Assembly (NCBI GenBank): GCA_020634615.1
Contig: JACKBI010000001.1
Span: 558,001-622,000, forward strand
Length of the DNA stretch: 64,000 nt
Direction of reading: 5' to 3'
From: Anaerolineales bacterium
GTDB taxonomy: Bacteria > Chloroflexota > Anaerolineae > JAAEKA01
In this document: positions 1 through 8,493 of the stretch, piece after piece
Numbering within the stretch: position 1 is the first letter of the stretch
Layout: each line of letters starts with the position of its first letter
Notes under the pieces: model-generated
What the model saw: only the letters and a program-made list of their open reading frames with translations
Database searches by the model: none
Told to the model about the DNA's origin: nothing
Program-made: the position numbers and the translations under genes

Positions 1-477
1 CAACTTCCCTTGGTACAGGCGTGGGGCGGAGCAGAATGGCGCAGTATTCTGTTCCTTGCATCATATTCTTTGCTGTTTGTGTTTTGTGCTTTGAATTGGC
101 GCTATGTTGGTGTACGCCTGCTGCTGGCTGGTTTCCTGCTGAATTTCGTCGTCGTTGCAGCCAACGGTGGGTTTATGCCGATCTCTCAAGACGCTGTGGC
201 GAGAATGCACCCCGGCACAACCGCATCAGACTGGCCTGCCGGCACCTTGCGGCAGGGATCTAAGGACGTTATCCTTCCGGCCGACGAGATACGACTGAGG
301 TTACTTTCAGACGCTATCACGGTTCCACCGCCCTTTCCCCTGCCAACAACTTTTAGTGCAGGCGATCTGGTGATACTGGCTGGTCTTGCAGCTCTGTTCT
401 GGCAAGCTCTGGCGACCTCATCCGCCAAAGGTGACGCAGGACAATCACAAGTGGAGATGAATCATGCGACACAGTGA
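1..477 (+). CDS. DUF5317-like membrane protein, 5' end outside window
   Basis: The reading frame is open to the first base of the window, so the gene probably starts upstream; the first in-window start is TTG at 10. The visible 155-residue part has hydrophobic segments near residues 13-50 and about 118-135, separated by a polar loop containing a GGFMPIS motif. This pattern fits the DUF5317 family, small integral membrane proteins of unknown function that are usually longer. The gene overlaps the next gene by 14 bases, which suggests one transcript with the small leader-like protein and the histidine kinase downstream. No enzymatic residue can be assigned. Family assignment is from recalled sequence character, not a search. 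Confidence 0.6.
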   Translation, partial: QLPLVQAWGGAEWRSILFLASYSLLFVFCALNWRYVGVRLLLAGFLLNFVVVAANGGFMPISQDAVARMHPGTTASDWPAGTLRQGSKDVILPADEIRLRLLSDAITVPPPFPLPTTFSAGDLVILAGLAALFWQALATSSAKGDAGQSQVEMNHATQ

Positions 478-769
478 ATTGGAACGCTTGGTATGTGCGG
501 GTGCGATCAACAGCCAGTTTCGTGCCCAGCTTTTGCGCGATCCGCGTCGAGCCGCTGAGATCGGTTTTTTTGGGCAAGGTTTTGCGCTCAACCAGGATGA
601 ATGGGAGCTTCTCAGCACCATTCGCGCCCAGGATTTCAGCCAGTTTGCACGGCAGATTGGCCAATGGATTGACTTCCGTCAGCATGGCCGCAATGTGACC
701 GAATCGACGCTCAAGCAGTTGGCATTGGCCGACGGTGGATACCCGCCTGCCGTCCAGGCATCGATGTAG
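464..769 (+). CDS. Small Os1348/NHLP-like protein
   Basis: A 101-residue protein whose first 65 residues match the plan of the other leader-like proteins in this window: an N-terminal helix, then FR-x-x-LL-x-DP, then a segment ending in FALNQDEWELL. The comparable parts elsewhere read FR-x-x-LFADP and AGF-x-LT-x-x-E. Proteins of this type are annotated as Os1348-family or nitrile-hydratase-leader-like (NHLP) and can be precursor-peptide leaders, but this copy has no obvious cleavage motif and a divergent C-terminus. It overlaps the upstream membrane protein by 14 bases and ends 29 bases before a histidine kinase gene, so it is probably co-transcribed with both. The function is not established. 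Confidence 0.6.
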   Translation: MRHSELERLVCAGAINSQFRAQLLRDPRRAAEIGFFGQGFALNQDEWELLSTIRAQDFSQFARQIGQWIDFRQHGRNVTESTLKQLALADGGYPPAVQASM

Positions 770-798
770 TCCGCAAGTGTTTCCGTGGAGTACCCCCC

Positions 799-1749
799 AT
801 GGTATTACAATCCTACTCGGTCACAGGTTCTTCACCGCCGGTTGACACACGCAAGGCGACTCTCATCAAAGCACCGGTGAAAAGTGAGATCAATGGTGCC
901 CAAGATCCAGAAGTGCTGCGGTTGGCGCTGTCCGATGTGACGGTGCAGTTGGCGCGTGCATTGCGTTCCAAGGACGAGATCCTGCAGAACGTCTCACACG
1001 AGTTCCGGTCGCCGTTGACGTTGATCATCGGATACGCGGAGACGTTAAGCAGTCAATATTGGGGTGACTTGACAGAGGAACAATCGAAAGCCGCTGCGGT
1101 CATTCTGGAACAGAGCAGACGTCTGCACTCATTGGTTGAGCGTATGCTCAGGCTACAGACCGTCGATCTAGGGATAATCAACAAGATTCCCATACCCTTC
1201 GAAGCGTTGATTGAACAGGTTGCCGAAAAGTGGCAGCCGCAGATTGCGCAGGCTGGAGGCTCACTGGTGGTGGAAACTGCGCCGACCGTGTCGATGGTTA
1301 TGTGCGACCCCGCCATGCTGGTCCAGGTCTTTGACGATCTATTGGATAACGCCGTAAAATATGGACTGCGTGGCTGTAGCAAGTCGGTTGCACGCAACGA
1401 TGACAATCGACCTGCGAGTTCGTCCGGTGTGATTCGCCTCCGCACTTCGGTGCGCGATGGCTACGTCCATGTTTCCGTCACCGATCACGGCATTGGTATC
1501 TCTCAGGACGAGATCGAGCAAATCTTTGATCGCTTCTACCAGGTTGAAAGCGGCCTGACACGATCCAGCGAGGGCGTGGGCATTGGGTTAGCGTTGGTGA
1601 AGAGCATCGTCCATGCACACGGTGGTACGGTGCGTGTGCGCAGCAGGGGGTTGAACGAAGGCAGCACCTTTACCGTCAGTTTGCCGGTGTCGACCGGGTG
1701 CCCTGCCGCGCTGGAAGGACAGGTCACCCCCTATCATCCGCCCGCTTGA
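799..1749 (+). CDS. Soluble sensor histidine kinase
   Basis: A 316-residue kinase with a HisKA dimerisation domain (about residues 55-122) and a HATPase domain (about 165-300). The phosphoacceptor is His67 in NVSHEFRSPLT. The N box is DNAVKYG around Asn184, the G1 box is DHGIGIS near 229-235, and the G2 box GVGIGLALVKS is near 259-269. There is no transmembrane segment or recognisable sensor domain in the first 50 residues, so input is probably cytoplasmic or through a partner. No response regulator is adjacent. A GTGGAG ribosome site precedes the ATG. It follows the small NHLP-like gene by 29 bases and ends before a long hairpin. Confidence 0.9.
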   Translation: MVLQSYSVTGSSPPVDTRKATLIKAPVKSEINGAQDPEVLRLALSDVTVQLARALRSKDEILQNVSHEFRSPLTLIIGYAETLSSQYWGDLTEEQSKAAAVILEQSRRLHSLVERMLRLQTVDLGIINKIPIPFEALIEQVAEKWQPQIAQAGGSLVVETAPTVSMVMCDPAMLVQVFDDLLDNAVKYGLRGCSKSVARNDDNRPASSSGVIRLRTSVRDGYVHVSVTDHGIGISQDEIEQIFDRFYQVESGLTRSSEGVGIGLALVKSIVHAHGGTVRVRSRGLNEGSTFTVSLPVSTGCPAALEGQVTPYHPPA

Positions 1750-1771
1750 CATTTCCTGAAATAGCCAGGCC

Positions 1772-1824
1772 TCCCGAATCTGAAGGCCGCGCTCATGGCA
1801 TGAGCGCGGCCTTCAGATTCGGGA
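1772..1824. terminator. Perfect 26-base inverted repeat between convergent genes
   Basis: The arms 1772-1797 and 1799-1824 are perfect reverse complements around a single central base, giving a very long GC-rich hairpin. It lies between the histidine kinase (plus) and the aldo/keto reductase (minus), so it can serve as a bidirectional terminator. The flank has only a short AAAGTTTT run and no strong T-tract, so a palindromic repeat element is an alternative. Confidence 0.7.
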
Positions 1825-1900
1825 AAGTTTTGGAAAGCGGCAGAACTCGGACGAGGTCTGACCGCAACGGGCAGCCGTTAGCCTGATGTCTTCGCTGTGT

Positions 1901-2755
1901 CTACGCGAACAGCGGTTCGAACTGATCGGCAGTGTCGATCAATGCCTGCCGTTCCGCTACGTCCATCGGCTGAAATTCCTGGCAGGCGCGCAGCATGACA
2001 GGCAGTACCTTCGGATCGCCCGCCGTACACAGTCCGGTCACATCCAGCGAAAGAGCGAAGTTCACGGCCCGCTGAATGCTGGTGGGGTCGGTGAAAGGGC
2101 GATACCACGTCAGGTGGGTCTTCGGCAGGTTGCCCCACGGGCTGCGCGTGACAGACTTGATGATCATAGTACCCACATCTTTGGAGCGGCAGGTGCCCAA
2201 CAGCGCTTCTGCGTGACGCCGGTACTCCGGGTTGGCGAACTGCACGAAGTTGATGGGGAACAGTACGCTGTCGAAATCGAAGCGGCGCAATGCCTCGCGG
2301 AACACAGCCGGCGACTCGACGCCGTGCCCGGTGATGCCGATGTACTTCGTCAGCCCTTCCTCGCGCGCCTTGACCATCGCATCCAGCGCGCCGCCGCTGC
2401 GGGTGGCCGCATCCAGATCAGCCATGGTCTCCACCGCGTGAATCTGGTACAGGTCGAACGTGTCGACCTGGAGCCGCTCCAGCGAACGGCGCAGTTCCGC
2501 AGCTGCCCCGTCAGCACTCCGTTCGGTGGTCTTGCAGCCGAGGAAAATCTTCTCGCGGATCTGCGGCATCCACGGGCCGAGCCGCTCCTCAGCCACCCCA
2601 TAGGAGGGGGCAACGTCGAAGTGGTTGACCCCCGCGGCCAGTACCTGTTGCACCACAGCGTCGGCCTCGGCCTGGCTGGCGGCCCAGAGGGCTGCGCCGC
2701 CGAAAATTGCTACGGTGCTCATGTGGCCTGTGCGGCCAAAACGACGAGTTTGCAT
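1901..2755 (-). CDS. Aldo/keto reductase
   Basis: A 284-residue NAD(P)H-dependent oxidoreductase of the AKR superfamily, predicted to be a cytosolic TIM barrel. The catalytic tetrad is visible in order: Asp and Tyr in FDVAPSYG (residues 46-53), Lys in GCKTTE, and His in YQIHAVE. The length is near the shorter YdhF/Tas-like members. The substrate cannot be inferred. It begins 10 bases after the stop of the upstream Crp-family gene, with no room for a separate promoter, so it is probably the last gene of that transcript. It may therefore be a target or passenger of cAMP module A. Confidence 0.9.
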   Translation of the reverse strand: MQTRRFGRTGHMSTVAIFGGAALWAASQAEADAVVQQVLAAGVNHFDVAPSYGVAEERLGPWMPQIREKIFLGCKTTERSADGAAAELRRSLERLQVDTFDLYQIHAVETMADLDAATRSGGALDAMVKAREEGLTKYIGITGHGVESPAVFREALRRFDFDSVLFPINFVQFANPEYRRHAEALLGTCRSKDVGTMIIKSVTRSPWGNLPKTHLTWYRPFTDPTSIQRAVNFALSLDVTGLCTAGDPKVLPVMLRACQEFQPMDVAERQALIDTADQFEPLFA

Positions 2756-2765
2756 CAGTCTCTCC

Positions 2766-3446
2766 TCAATATTGAATTAGGTCACGCAATCCTTGGGCGT
2801 CGACGACTGTCACGGTTTGACCGTCGATGGAAACCAGTCCCTGGTCGCGCAAGGTTCCGAGCGCCTTGTTGACGCTCTCGCGTGTCGCTGCTACGTAGCT
2901 TGCCAGGTCGCCTTGTGTCAGCCGCAGGTCGATTTCGATACCGTGCTTCTGGATGCCGTGGCGATCAGCCAGTGCCAGCAACGTCGCTGCGATGCGGCTC
3001 TGGACGTCAAGAAAGGCAAGGCTTTCGGCATACGCGGTGGCGTGGCGGACGCGACCGCTGAGCAACGCCAGAATGGACCGCACCATCACGGGGTGAGTCT
3101 CGAGGATGGTCAGAAAATCCCCACGTTCCAGCACCCGGCACGTGGTCCGCTCCAGGCTGACCGCGCTGGCGGACCGCGGCAGGCCATCCAGCAAAGCAAG
3201 CTCGCCGAAACACTCCTGCGGCCCGTGGGTGTTAAGCGTGATTTCCTGACCCGAGTCGCTGAGAACAGAGATGCGCACTTTGCCCGACTCGATAAGGTAG
3301 AGTGAGTTGCCGGGACTGCCCTTGTGGAAGATCACGACACCGCGCGCAAACGTCCGTTCCTTCAAGCTGGCAGCCAGCGCTTCCAGTTCAAGATCGTTGA
3401 GACTTTCGAATATAGGGGCCTTGCGAAGCAGGTCAACTTGGGACAT
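2766..3446 (-). CDS. Crp/Fnr-family transcription regulator (module A)
   Basis: A 226-residue regulator. The cyclic-nucleotide-binding fold covers about residues 8-120, and its phosphate-binding cassette FGELALLDGLPRSASA (80-95) retains the Glu, Arg and Ser that contact cAMP in Crp. The C-terminal winged helix has a recognition region LTQGDLASYVAATRESVNKAL (about 176-196). I place the start at the ATG preceding SQVDLL because a GAGG ribosome site lies just upstream and it aligns with the start of the paralogue at 22580-23260. An upstream extension is possible but unlikely. It sits between a leader-like peptide gene and an aldo/keto reductase, all on the same strand as a cyclase gene, suggesting that it senses that cyclase's product. 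Confidence 0.9.
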   Translation of the reverse strand: MSQVDLLRKAPIFESLNDLELEALAASLKERTFARGVVIFHKGSPGNSLYLIESGKVRISVLSDSGQEITLNTHGPQECFGELALLDGLPRSASAVSLERTTCRVLERGDFLTILETHPVMVRSILALLSGRVRHATAYAESLAFLDVQSRIAATLLALADRHGIQKHGIEIDLRLTQGDLASYVAATRESVNKALGTLRDQGLVSIDGQTVTVVDAQGLRDLIQY

Positions 3447-3525
3447 ACAGCCTCGTGTAGATGGCTGACGATACTGTCCTCGAATAGCGGGCACCGTCGA
3501 GGCTACCATGACAGTAGCACTGACG

Positions 3526-3554
3526 AGTATAGCTCACTTGAGCCAGAACCGCAA
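3526..3554 (-). promoter_or_regulatory. Sigma70-type promoter of the module A crp gene
   Basis: On the minus strand TTGCGG (3549-3554) and TATACT (3526-3531) are separated by exactly 17 bases. The predicted start near 3519 gives a leader of about 70 bases before the ATG at 3446. The regulator can therefore be expressed independently of the upstream genes. Confidence 0.55.
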
Positions 3555-3593
3555 TTGAACTCTCAGTTGTCCGTGCGATGACCGAGATCGATG

Positions 3594-3836
3594 TTATCCC
3601 GCCTTGATCTCCCCGTTTGAGTGGTATTCGTCAAGTAACGTGAGCGCGATTGACATTCCCGGACTGCGAGCAAAGTATTCCAGTGATTCGGCATCGATAG
3701 CCTTTACCGCATGAATCTCCGCCCTGGTCAAGGCAAAGCCTGCCAGTGTCGCGTCAGGATCAGCGAACAACGCGTAGCGAAACGTTTCGTCCAGGGCAGC
3801 CCTGCCAATGATGTTTTCTACAGCGCGCCTCGTCAT
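3594..3836 (-). CDS. Small NHLP/Os1348-like leader-type protein (module A)
   Basis: Reading from the ATG at 3836, which has a GAGGAG ribosome site about 10 bases upstream, gives 80 residues. The core VENIIGRAALDETFRYALF, then ADP, then LAGFALTRAE matches the two proteins at 22011-22331 and 21530-21868 almost position by position. This is the NHLP/Os1348 leader pattern known from candidate RiPP precursors. The C-terminal tail is short and lacks a double-glycine or cysteine-rich core, so it may be a signalling or scaffold relative instead of a modified peptide precursor. A Crp-type class II promoter lies upstream. It lies between the cyclase gene and the crp gene of module A. Confidence 0.7.
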   Translation of the reverse strand: MTRRAVENIIGRAALDETFRYALFADPDATLAGFALTRAEIHAVKAIDAESLEYFARSPGMSIALTLLDEYHSNGEIKAG

Positions 3837-3883
3837 GACCCTGCTCTCCTCGTGAGGATTGAAATTACCACCAGCATGCCTCA

Positions 3884-3926
3884 ATTGTCGCACATTTTTG
3901 CCCGCGGCGCTATGAAGCAGTTCACA
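3884..3926 (-). promoter_or_regulatory. Crp-type box and -10 element for the module A leader peptide
   Basis: Read on the minus strand, a TGTGA-N6-TCATA box occupies 3911-3926 (one mismatch to TGTGA-N6-TCACA). A -10-like GACAAT lies at 3884-3889, with 21 bases between them. The predicted start near 3877 puts the box centre at about -41.5, the class II Crp position. The box is followed by GCGCC exactly as in the module B copy, where the same spacing holds. Confidence 0.65.
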
Positions 3927-3968
3927 ACTGGAGGAGGAAAATGATGGGAGATTCATGATTGACGTTTC

Positions 3969-6900
3969 TCAGTGCGGCTCGATAATGATGTCAATTGGAC
4001 CACCAGCGTTTGCCGCGCCGTTCGGGAATTTGATCCACGGTTTTGCCAGCCAATGATTTCGCCCATAGGTGAGGGGCACGATGGCAGCGCTCTCCATCAG
4101 GAGCCTATCAGCCTCCTCATAGAGTTGCAGACGTTGCAAGTGGTTGCTGATTTGCCTGCCCCGTTCCACCAATCGGTCATAAACAGGTTCTTTCCAGTGG
4201 GTGCAGAAGAAGGGCAATGCCATACGCAGGAAGTCGTCGGGATCGAGCACTTCGGCGATGTAGCCGTTTACCATCGCATGAGATGTGCCAAAGCGCGTCG
4301 GTCTTTCGTGTGACGGTGTAAGTGTCACGTTACAGCTAATGCCCAGAACCGAGCGCCACTGGGCAATCGCCGAGGCTGCCAGTGCCAGAAGTGAATGGTG
4401 TACATTTAGCCGCAGACAGGGTAACTCCTCAATAGTACCATAGCCAGCCTCTTTCAGCAGCTTGCGTGCCAGGTCGGGATCGTAGGGCAGGCCGATGCCA
4501 GGTGAATGACCAGGGATGCCGGGAGACACAAATCCACCTGTAGCGGGAAGATGCAAATCCTTGATGGACTCGACGACTTGAAGCTTGTCGATGGCGTGCG
4601 CCAGCGCACGACGGAATCGCAAATCGTCAAGCGGTGGCCGGTTCACATCGAATGCCACAAACCAGGTGGCGTTTCCAGTGGTTTCGTGGTATTCACCCTG
4701 GTGGCTTGCCGCCGCAATCCGAAATAACTCGGCATTGGACAGCGATGTGCCCACGACATCTATGCGGTTCTCTTCATACATCTGCCAGGCAGTGGCCCAA
4801 TTCTCGATGCCGTGGATGAGTTCTAATCGCTCAACATTTCCCCAAAATGGTCCACAGCCCCGGCCATGACGAACCAACACCGTCTTTGCGCCAGGACGGC
4901 AGGACTCTAGCTGAAACGGACCATTGCCGACCACATGCTCTGGACTCGCCCAACTTGTACCCCAAGTTTCAACCTGGTGCTTTGGAACAGGATAAGTCAC
5001 ATGGCAGCGAACAAGCTTCAGAAAATAGGCAACTGGGGTAGCAAGCTGCACAATCAACGTATGATCGTTCTCAGCCTTGACACCCACCCGATTGGGATCG
5101 CTCGATTGTCCCCGATGAAATTCTTCTGCACCGGCGACAACATATAGTTGTCTGGCTGTGGGCGCCTTGGTCTCAGGGTTCAACACGCGCTTCCAGGCGA
5201 ACTCGAAGTCGTGAGCCGTCACAGGGACCCCATCGCTCCAGCAAACGTCCTCTCGCAGATAGAACACATAGGTCCACCCGTTGTCCAGGATTTCCCACCG
5301 ACGAGCCATGGCAGGTACCGCTTCTCCGTCAGGATCGACCCTCGTCAATCCTCGGAACAAGGCAAACATATACACATCATCAGAGGCTATGCAAGCGAGC
5401 GCCGGATCCAGGGTTGTCGGCTCGTCATTCAGCAGACGAAGAGCGTGCGGGGCTGGCGGCGCCACAGTTCGATCCTGCTGTTCCCATAGCGCAAAAGCCT
5501 GTTGGTAAGTCAACTGAGCACGCTCGAAATCGAAGGCATCGTGATAGACCTGTCCCATCTTCAACAGGGTACGAGCGGTTCGGTTGTTATCACCCGCCTG
5601 CTTGAGCAGTGCAAGGGCACGCTCATAGAAATCGACCACTTCCTGGTGAGCATAGGCCATACGCGCAAGATCACCTGCTCGCAACAAGTACTTTACCGCC
5701 CGGGCGCTGTCCTCGGCCTCTTCCCAGTGGTGAGCTAACGTGCTAGCCATCTCATCCACGCGATCAGGAAATAGGTGTTCCAGCGTCTCGGCCACCTGAC
5801 AGTGGAGCACCGATCGCTGGCGTTTGAGAATGCCGTTGTACGCTGCCTCGCGCGTCAGCTCGTGTTTGAAGATGTACTCCAGCTCGGGGATGCGTGCCCG
5901 TTCGCGGATCAGTTCCTGGCGCTGCAAATCCAGCAGCACTGCATCCAGATCGATATCCTCTTCCACAATGGATTTCAGAACACGGTGAGCAAAAATGCGC
6001 CCGATGACAGACGCCAGTTGCAAGACGTGACGTGTATCGGGTTGCAAACGATCAATGCGGGCCGTGATAATGCCCTGCAACGTGTCGGGGATCGGAATTT
6101 CTGCCAGATCGCGAGCCGGGAGCCAGCAGTCGTTAGTTTCATCGCGGACGATGGCTTGCAGGTCGATCAGGGTGCGAATGACTTCCTCAACGAAGAAGGG
6201 GTTGCCTTCGGCGCGGCTGAGAATGCGCCAGCGCAGCGACTCGGGCAGGGCATCCCCGTGCAACAGGTTACCGACCAGACTCTCGCTGTGGGCGGCCGAC
6301 AGCGGCTGGAGCCAGAGGTCGGTGTAACGATGGCGGTAATCGCGGCCGGCGATCTCGCGCACGGTCCACGAGCCGTAGTCGGCGTGCGGACGAAAGACGA
6401 GAATCAGCAACAGCGAGGCGTGATCGACCAACGGGAGCAGGTACTGCAGCAGTTCCAGTGAACTGGGATCGGCCCAATGCAGATCCTCGCAGACCATCAC
6501 TAACGGCTGGCGATCGGCCGTGCAGCTTAGGGCGATCTCGGCAGCACGAAAGATGCGCTGCTTGAGCGTCGCCCCGTCCAATTCAGCTATATCAGCCAGG
6601 GTTACTGCGTCAATCGGCAAGGACATCAAGCGCGCCAGATAGGGATAGAGTGCCGCGAAGCGCTCCGGGCAGAGGTCCTGAACCCATATCCGCAAGCGTT
6701 CAGCTACAATGTCCGAAGAATCTTCCAGTGTCACTCTCAGAGTGCTGCGTAACAGATCCAACCAGAGCAGGAAAGGGGCTGTGGCGCCGTAGGAGAGGCA
6801 GCGGCCTTCGATCCACGTGACGGTGACCGGTGATCGAGGATCAGTTGACCGCTGTGACTTGCGCAGTTCGGCCACCAGCCGCGACTTGCCGATGCCCGCC

Positions 6901-7742
6901 TCGCCGACCACAGTGACGATGCCGCCGACGCCGCGCTCAAGACGCTCCAGCGCCGCGCGTAGGGCTGCCATCTCGGCCTGACGACCGACCAGCGGCGAAT
7001 CCAGGCCGACGATGCCGCGCAGCTTAGCAGGAACGGGCGACGGACCGGCTACGCTGAAGCCCCGGACAGGTTCGGCTCTGCCTTTGAGCGCGATGGCTCC
7101 CAGGTCTGTTGTTTCGAACACATGGCAAACCAGCTTGTACACATCCGCGCTGATCAACACCATACCCGGCTCGGCCGCGCTCTGCAGGCGGCTCGCCAGG
7201 TTGACGGTGTCGCCCGTGATGACGAAGTCGCCGTCCTCATCCACTCGACTGACCACGAGACCGGTGTGGATGCCGATGCGCAGTCGCAAGGGTGATGTCT
7301 CCTCACCCTCGCTCGCCCGACGCCGGTTGAGATTGTCCAACGCTCCCTGCATCGCCAGCGCAGCGTGGACCGCGCGCTCGGCGTCGTCCTCATGGGTTTC
7401 AGGCACGCCGAAGACTGCCAACACAGCGTCGCCGATGTACTTTTCCACGCTGCCGCCATAGTCCTCGATGGGTTTCGCAATCGCGGCGAAGTACGCGTCT
7501 TGCAGCTCGCGCATCTCTTCCGGGTCCATGCGTTCGCTCAACGCAGTGAAGCCGGCCAGATCGGCGAACAGCACGGTAACCAGCTTGCGCTGCTCGTCCG
7601 GCGGCGACGCTTCCAACTCTGCCAGTTGTTTGCGCAAGGCAGCGATAGACGCATCGACTACCGTATCGCCCAGAGACGAACGTTGAGCCTCCAGGACGGC
7701 AATGATCTGGAGCAGGTCTGAAGAATCAGGCGTATTGGTCAT
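3969..7742 (-). CDS. Class III cyclase-AAA ATPase-TPR protein fused to an OppA-like binding domain
   Basis: A 1257-residue cytoplasmic protein with no signal peptide. The cyclase homology domain (about 50-225) keeps both metal aspartates (Asp61 in FADLAGFT, Asp105 in KYIGDAV), Lys101, and the GDTVNLASRL segment with Asn181 and Arg185, so it should be active. A STAND/AAA module follows, with Walker A GEAGIGKS (280-287) and Walker B VMVCEDLHWAD. A helical TPR-like region extends to about 760. From about 767 to the end the sequence is a family 5 extracellular solute-binding domain (LLNDEPTTLDPALA, then WTYVFYLREDVCWSDGVPVTAHDF, written here as its halves). Such domains normally bind oligopeptides outside the membrane. 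Its fusion to a cytoplasmic cyclase suggests intracellular peptide or small-ligand sensing. Confidence 0.88.
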   Translation of the reverse strand: MTNTPDSSDLLQIIAVLEAQRSSLGDTVVDASIAALRKQLAELEASPPDEQRKLVTVLFADLAGFTALSERMDPEEMRELQDAYFAAIAKPIEDYGGSVEKYIGDAVLAVFGVPETHEDDAERAVHAALAMQGALDNLNRRRASEGEETSPLRLRIGIHTGLVVSRVDEDGDFVITGDTVNLASRLQSAAEPGMVLISADVYKLVCHVFETTDLGAIALKGRAEPVRGFSVAGPSPVPAKLRGIVGLDSPLVGRQAEMAALRAALERLERGVGGIVTVVGEAGIGKSRLVAELRKSQRSTDPRSPVTVTWIEGRCLSYGATAPFLLWLDLLRSTLRVTLEDSSDIVAERLRIWVQDLCPERFAALYPYLARLMSLPIDAVTLADIAELDGATLKQRIFRAAEIALSCTADRQPLVMVCEDLHWADPSSLELLQYLLPLVDHASLLLILVFRPHADYGSWTVREIAGRDYRHRYTDLWLQPLSAAHSESLVGNLLHGDALPESLRWRILSRAEGNPFFVEEVIRTLIDLQAIVRDETNDCWLPARDLAEIPIPDTLQGIITARIDRLQPDTRHVLQLASVIGRIFAHRVLKSIVEEDIDLDAVLLDLQRQELIRERARIPELEYIFKHELTREAAYNGILKRQRSVLHCQVAETLEHLFPDRVDEMASTLAHHWEEAEDSARAVKYLLRAGDLARMAYAHQEVVDFYERALALLKQAGDNNRTARTLLKMGQVYHDAFDFERAQLTYQQAFALWEQQDRTVAPPAPHALRLLNDEPTTLDPALACIASDDVYMFALFRGLTRVDPDGEAVPAMARRWEILDNGWTYVFYLREDVCWSDGVPVTAHDFEFAWKRVLNPETKAPTARQLYVVAGAEEFHRGQSSDPNRVGVKAENDHTLIVQLATPVAYFLKLVRCHVTYPVPKHQVETWGTSWASPEHVVGNGPFQLESCRPGAKTVLVRHGRGCGPFWGNVERLELIHGIENWATAWQMYEENRIDVVGTSLSNAELFRIAAASHQGEYHETTGNATWFVAFDVNRPPLDDLRFRRALAHAIDKLQVVESIKDLHLPATGGFVSPGIPGHSPGIGLPYDPDLARKLLKEAGYGTIEELPCLRLNVHHSLLALAASAIAQWRSVLGISCNVTLTPSHERPTRFGTSHAMVNGYIAEVLDPDDFLRMALPFFCTHWKEPVYDRLVERGRQISNHLQRLQLYEEADRLLMESAAIVPLTYGRNHWLAKPWIKFPNGAANAGGPIDIIIEPH

Positions 7743-7755
7743 AGGTCGCGCTTCC

Positions 7756-7784
7756 TTGTCAGAACGACTTTTCTCTTCTATAAT
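7756..7784 (+). promoter_or_regulatory. Consensus promoter giving a leaderless mntA transcript
   Basis: TTGTCA (7756-7761) and TATAAT (7779-7784) are 17 bases apart. The expected start is about 7791, one base before the ATG at 7792, so the antitoxin mRNA is probably leaderless. There is no ribosome site in the 49-base gap from the divergent cyclase gene. Confidence 0.75.
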
Positions 7785-7791
7785 TGGCTTG

Positions 7792-8100
7792 ATGGCTGCT
7801 CACAAGACACTTCCGGAGATCAAGCGAATACTAAGGAGCGAAAAACCCGCCTTGGCGCGCATTTATGGCGTTACCGAGCTTGGTATTTTTGGCTCCTACG
7901 TTCACGGGAATGAACGCAGTGACAGTGATCTCGATGTTCTGATTGACCTGGAGCGACCGCCACGCATCACCTTGCTTGGTCTGGTCGAGTTGCAGGATCA
8001 CCTTAGTTCCGTACTAGGCATAGAAGTTGACGTAGCTGTCAAGAGCAATCTGCGCAAGCGCATCGGGAAACGTATCCTGGATGAGGTTGTTCTGGTATGA
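7792..8100 (+). CDS. mntA: MntA-type minimal nucleotidyltransferase antitoxin
   Basis: A 102-residue minimal nucleotidyltransferase. The signature GSYVHGNERSDSDLDVLID contains the GS(X)n(D)xD motif that binds metal and nucleotide. In characterised MntA-HepT pairs this protein AMPylates and silences the HEPN toxin encoded next door. I chose the ATG at 7792, since upstream in-frame codons overlap the promoter. The gene overlaps the HepT start by 4 bases (ATGA-type junction), the usual layout. The neighbouring toxin is frameshifted, so this antitoxin may now be orphaned. Confidence 0.85.
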   Translation: MAAHKTLPEIKRILRSEKPALARIYGVTELGIFGSYVHGNERSDSDLDVLIDLERPPRITLLGLVELQDHLSSVLGIEVDVAVKSNLRKRIGKRILDEVVLV

Positions 8101-8467
8101 GCAACGAGTTTCTGGATTACGTCGAAGACATGCTCGATGCCATTGACAAAGCTGAACTTCTGGTGCGAGATGTGACCTACGACCAGTTCGCGGATGACTT
8201 CGCATTAACTTCGCTGTGGTCCGGACGCTTGAAATCATCGGCGAAGCTGCCAGGCGACTGCCTCAGCATTTGCGCGACGACTATCCGTTGATTCCCTGGA
8301 AAAGCATGATCGGTATGCGGGACCGCGTCATTCATGGCTACGATATCGTGGATCTTGAGATCGTATGGGACACGGTCAAACGTGATCTTCCAGGTATCAG
8401 ACCTCAATTGCAACAGATACTCGTGGCTTACGGGGAAGCACAGGACTCTGACGAACAGCTTGGATAA
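8097..8467 (+). pseudogene. hepT: HepT (HEPN) toxin, frameshifted
   Basis: Two overlapping reading frames together make one HEPN protein. The first, from ATG 8097, reads FLDYVEDMLDAIDKAELL and stays on family pattern to about 8207. The other frame then continues NFAVVRTLEIIGEAA and ends at 8467. Moving into the -1 frame at 8207 restores the whole family sequence, including the catalytic Rx4-6H motif MRDRVIHGY. The site has no canonical X-XXY-YYZ slippery heptamer or obvious stimulatory structure, so I read it as a one-base deletion or sequencing error, not programmed frameshifting. As written, the toxin would be truncated at 64 residues and lack its RNase motif. Confidence 0.8.
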
Positions 8468-8493
8468 TTCTAGCGCTGCTCCAATAGTCAGCC

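Noticed and set aside
8205..8218. Programmed -1 frameshift in hepT
   Set aside because: There is no canonical slippery heptamer and no clear downstream structure; a one-base deletion explains the split better.
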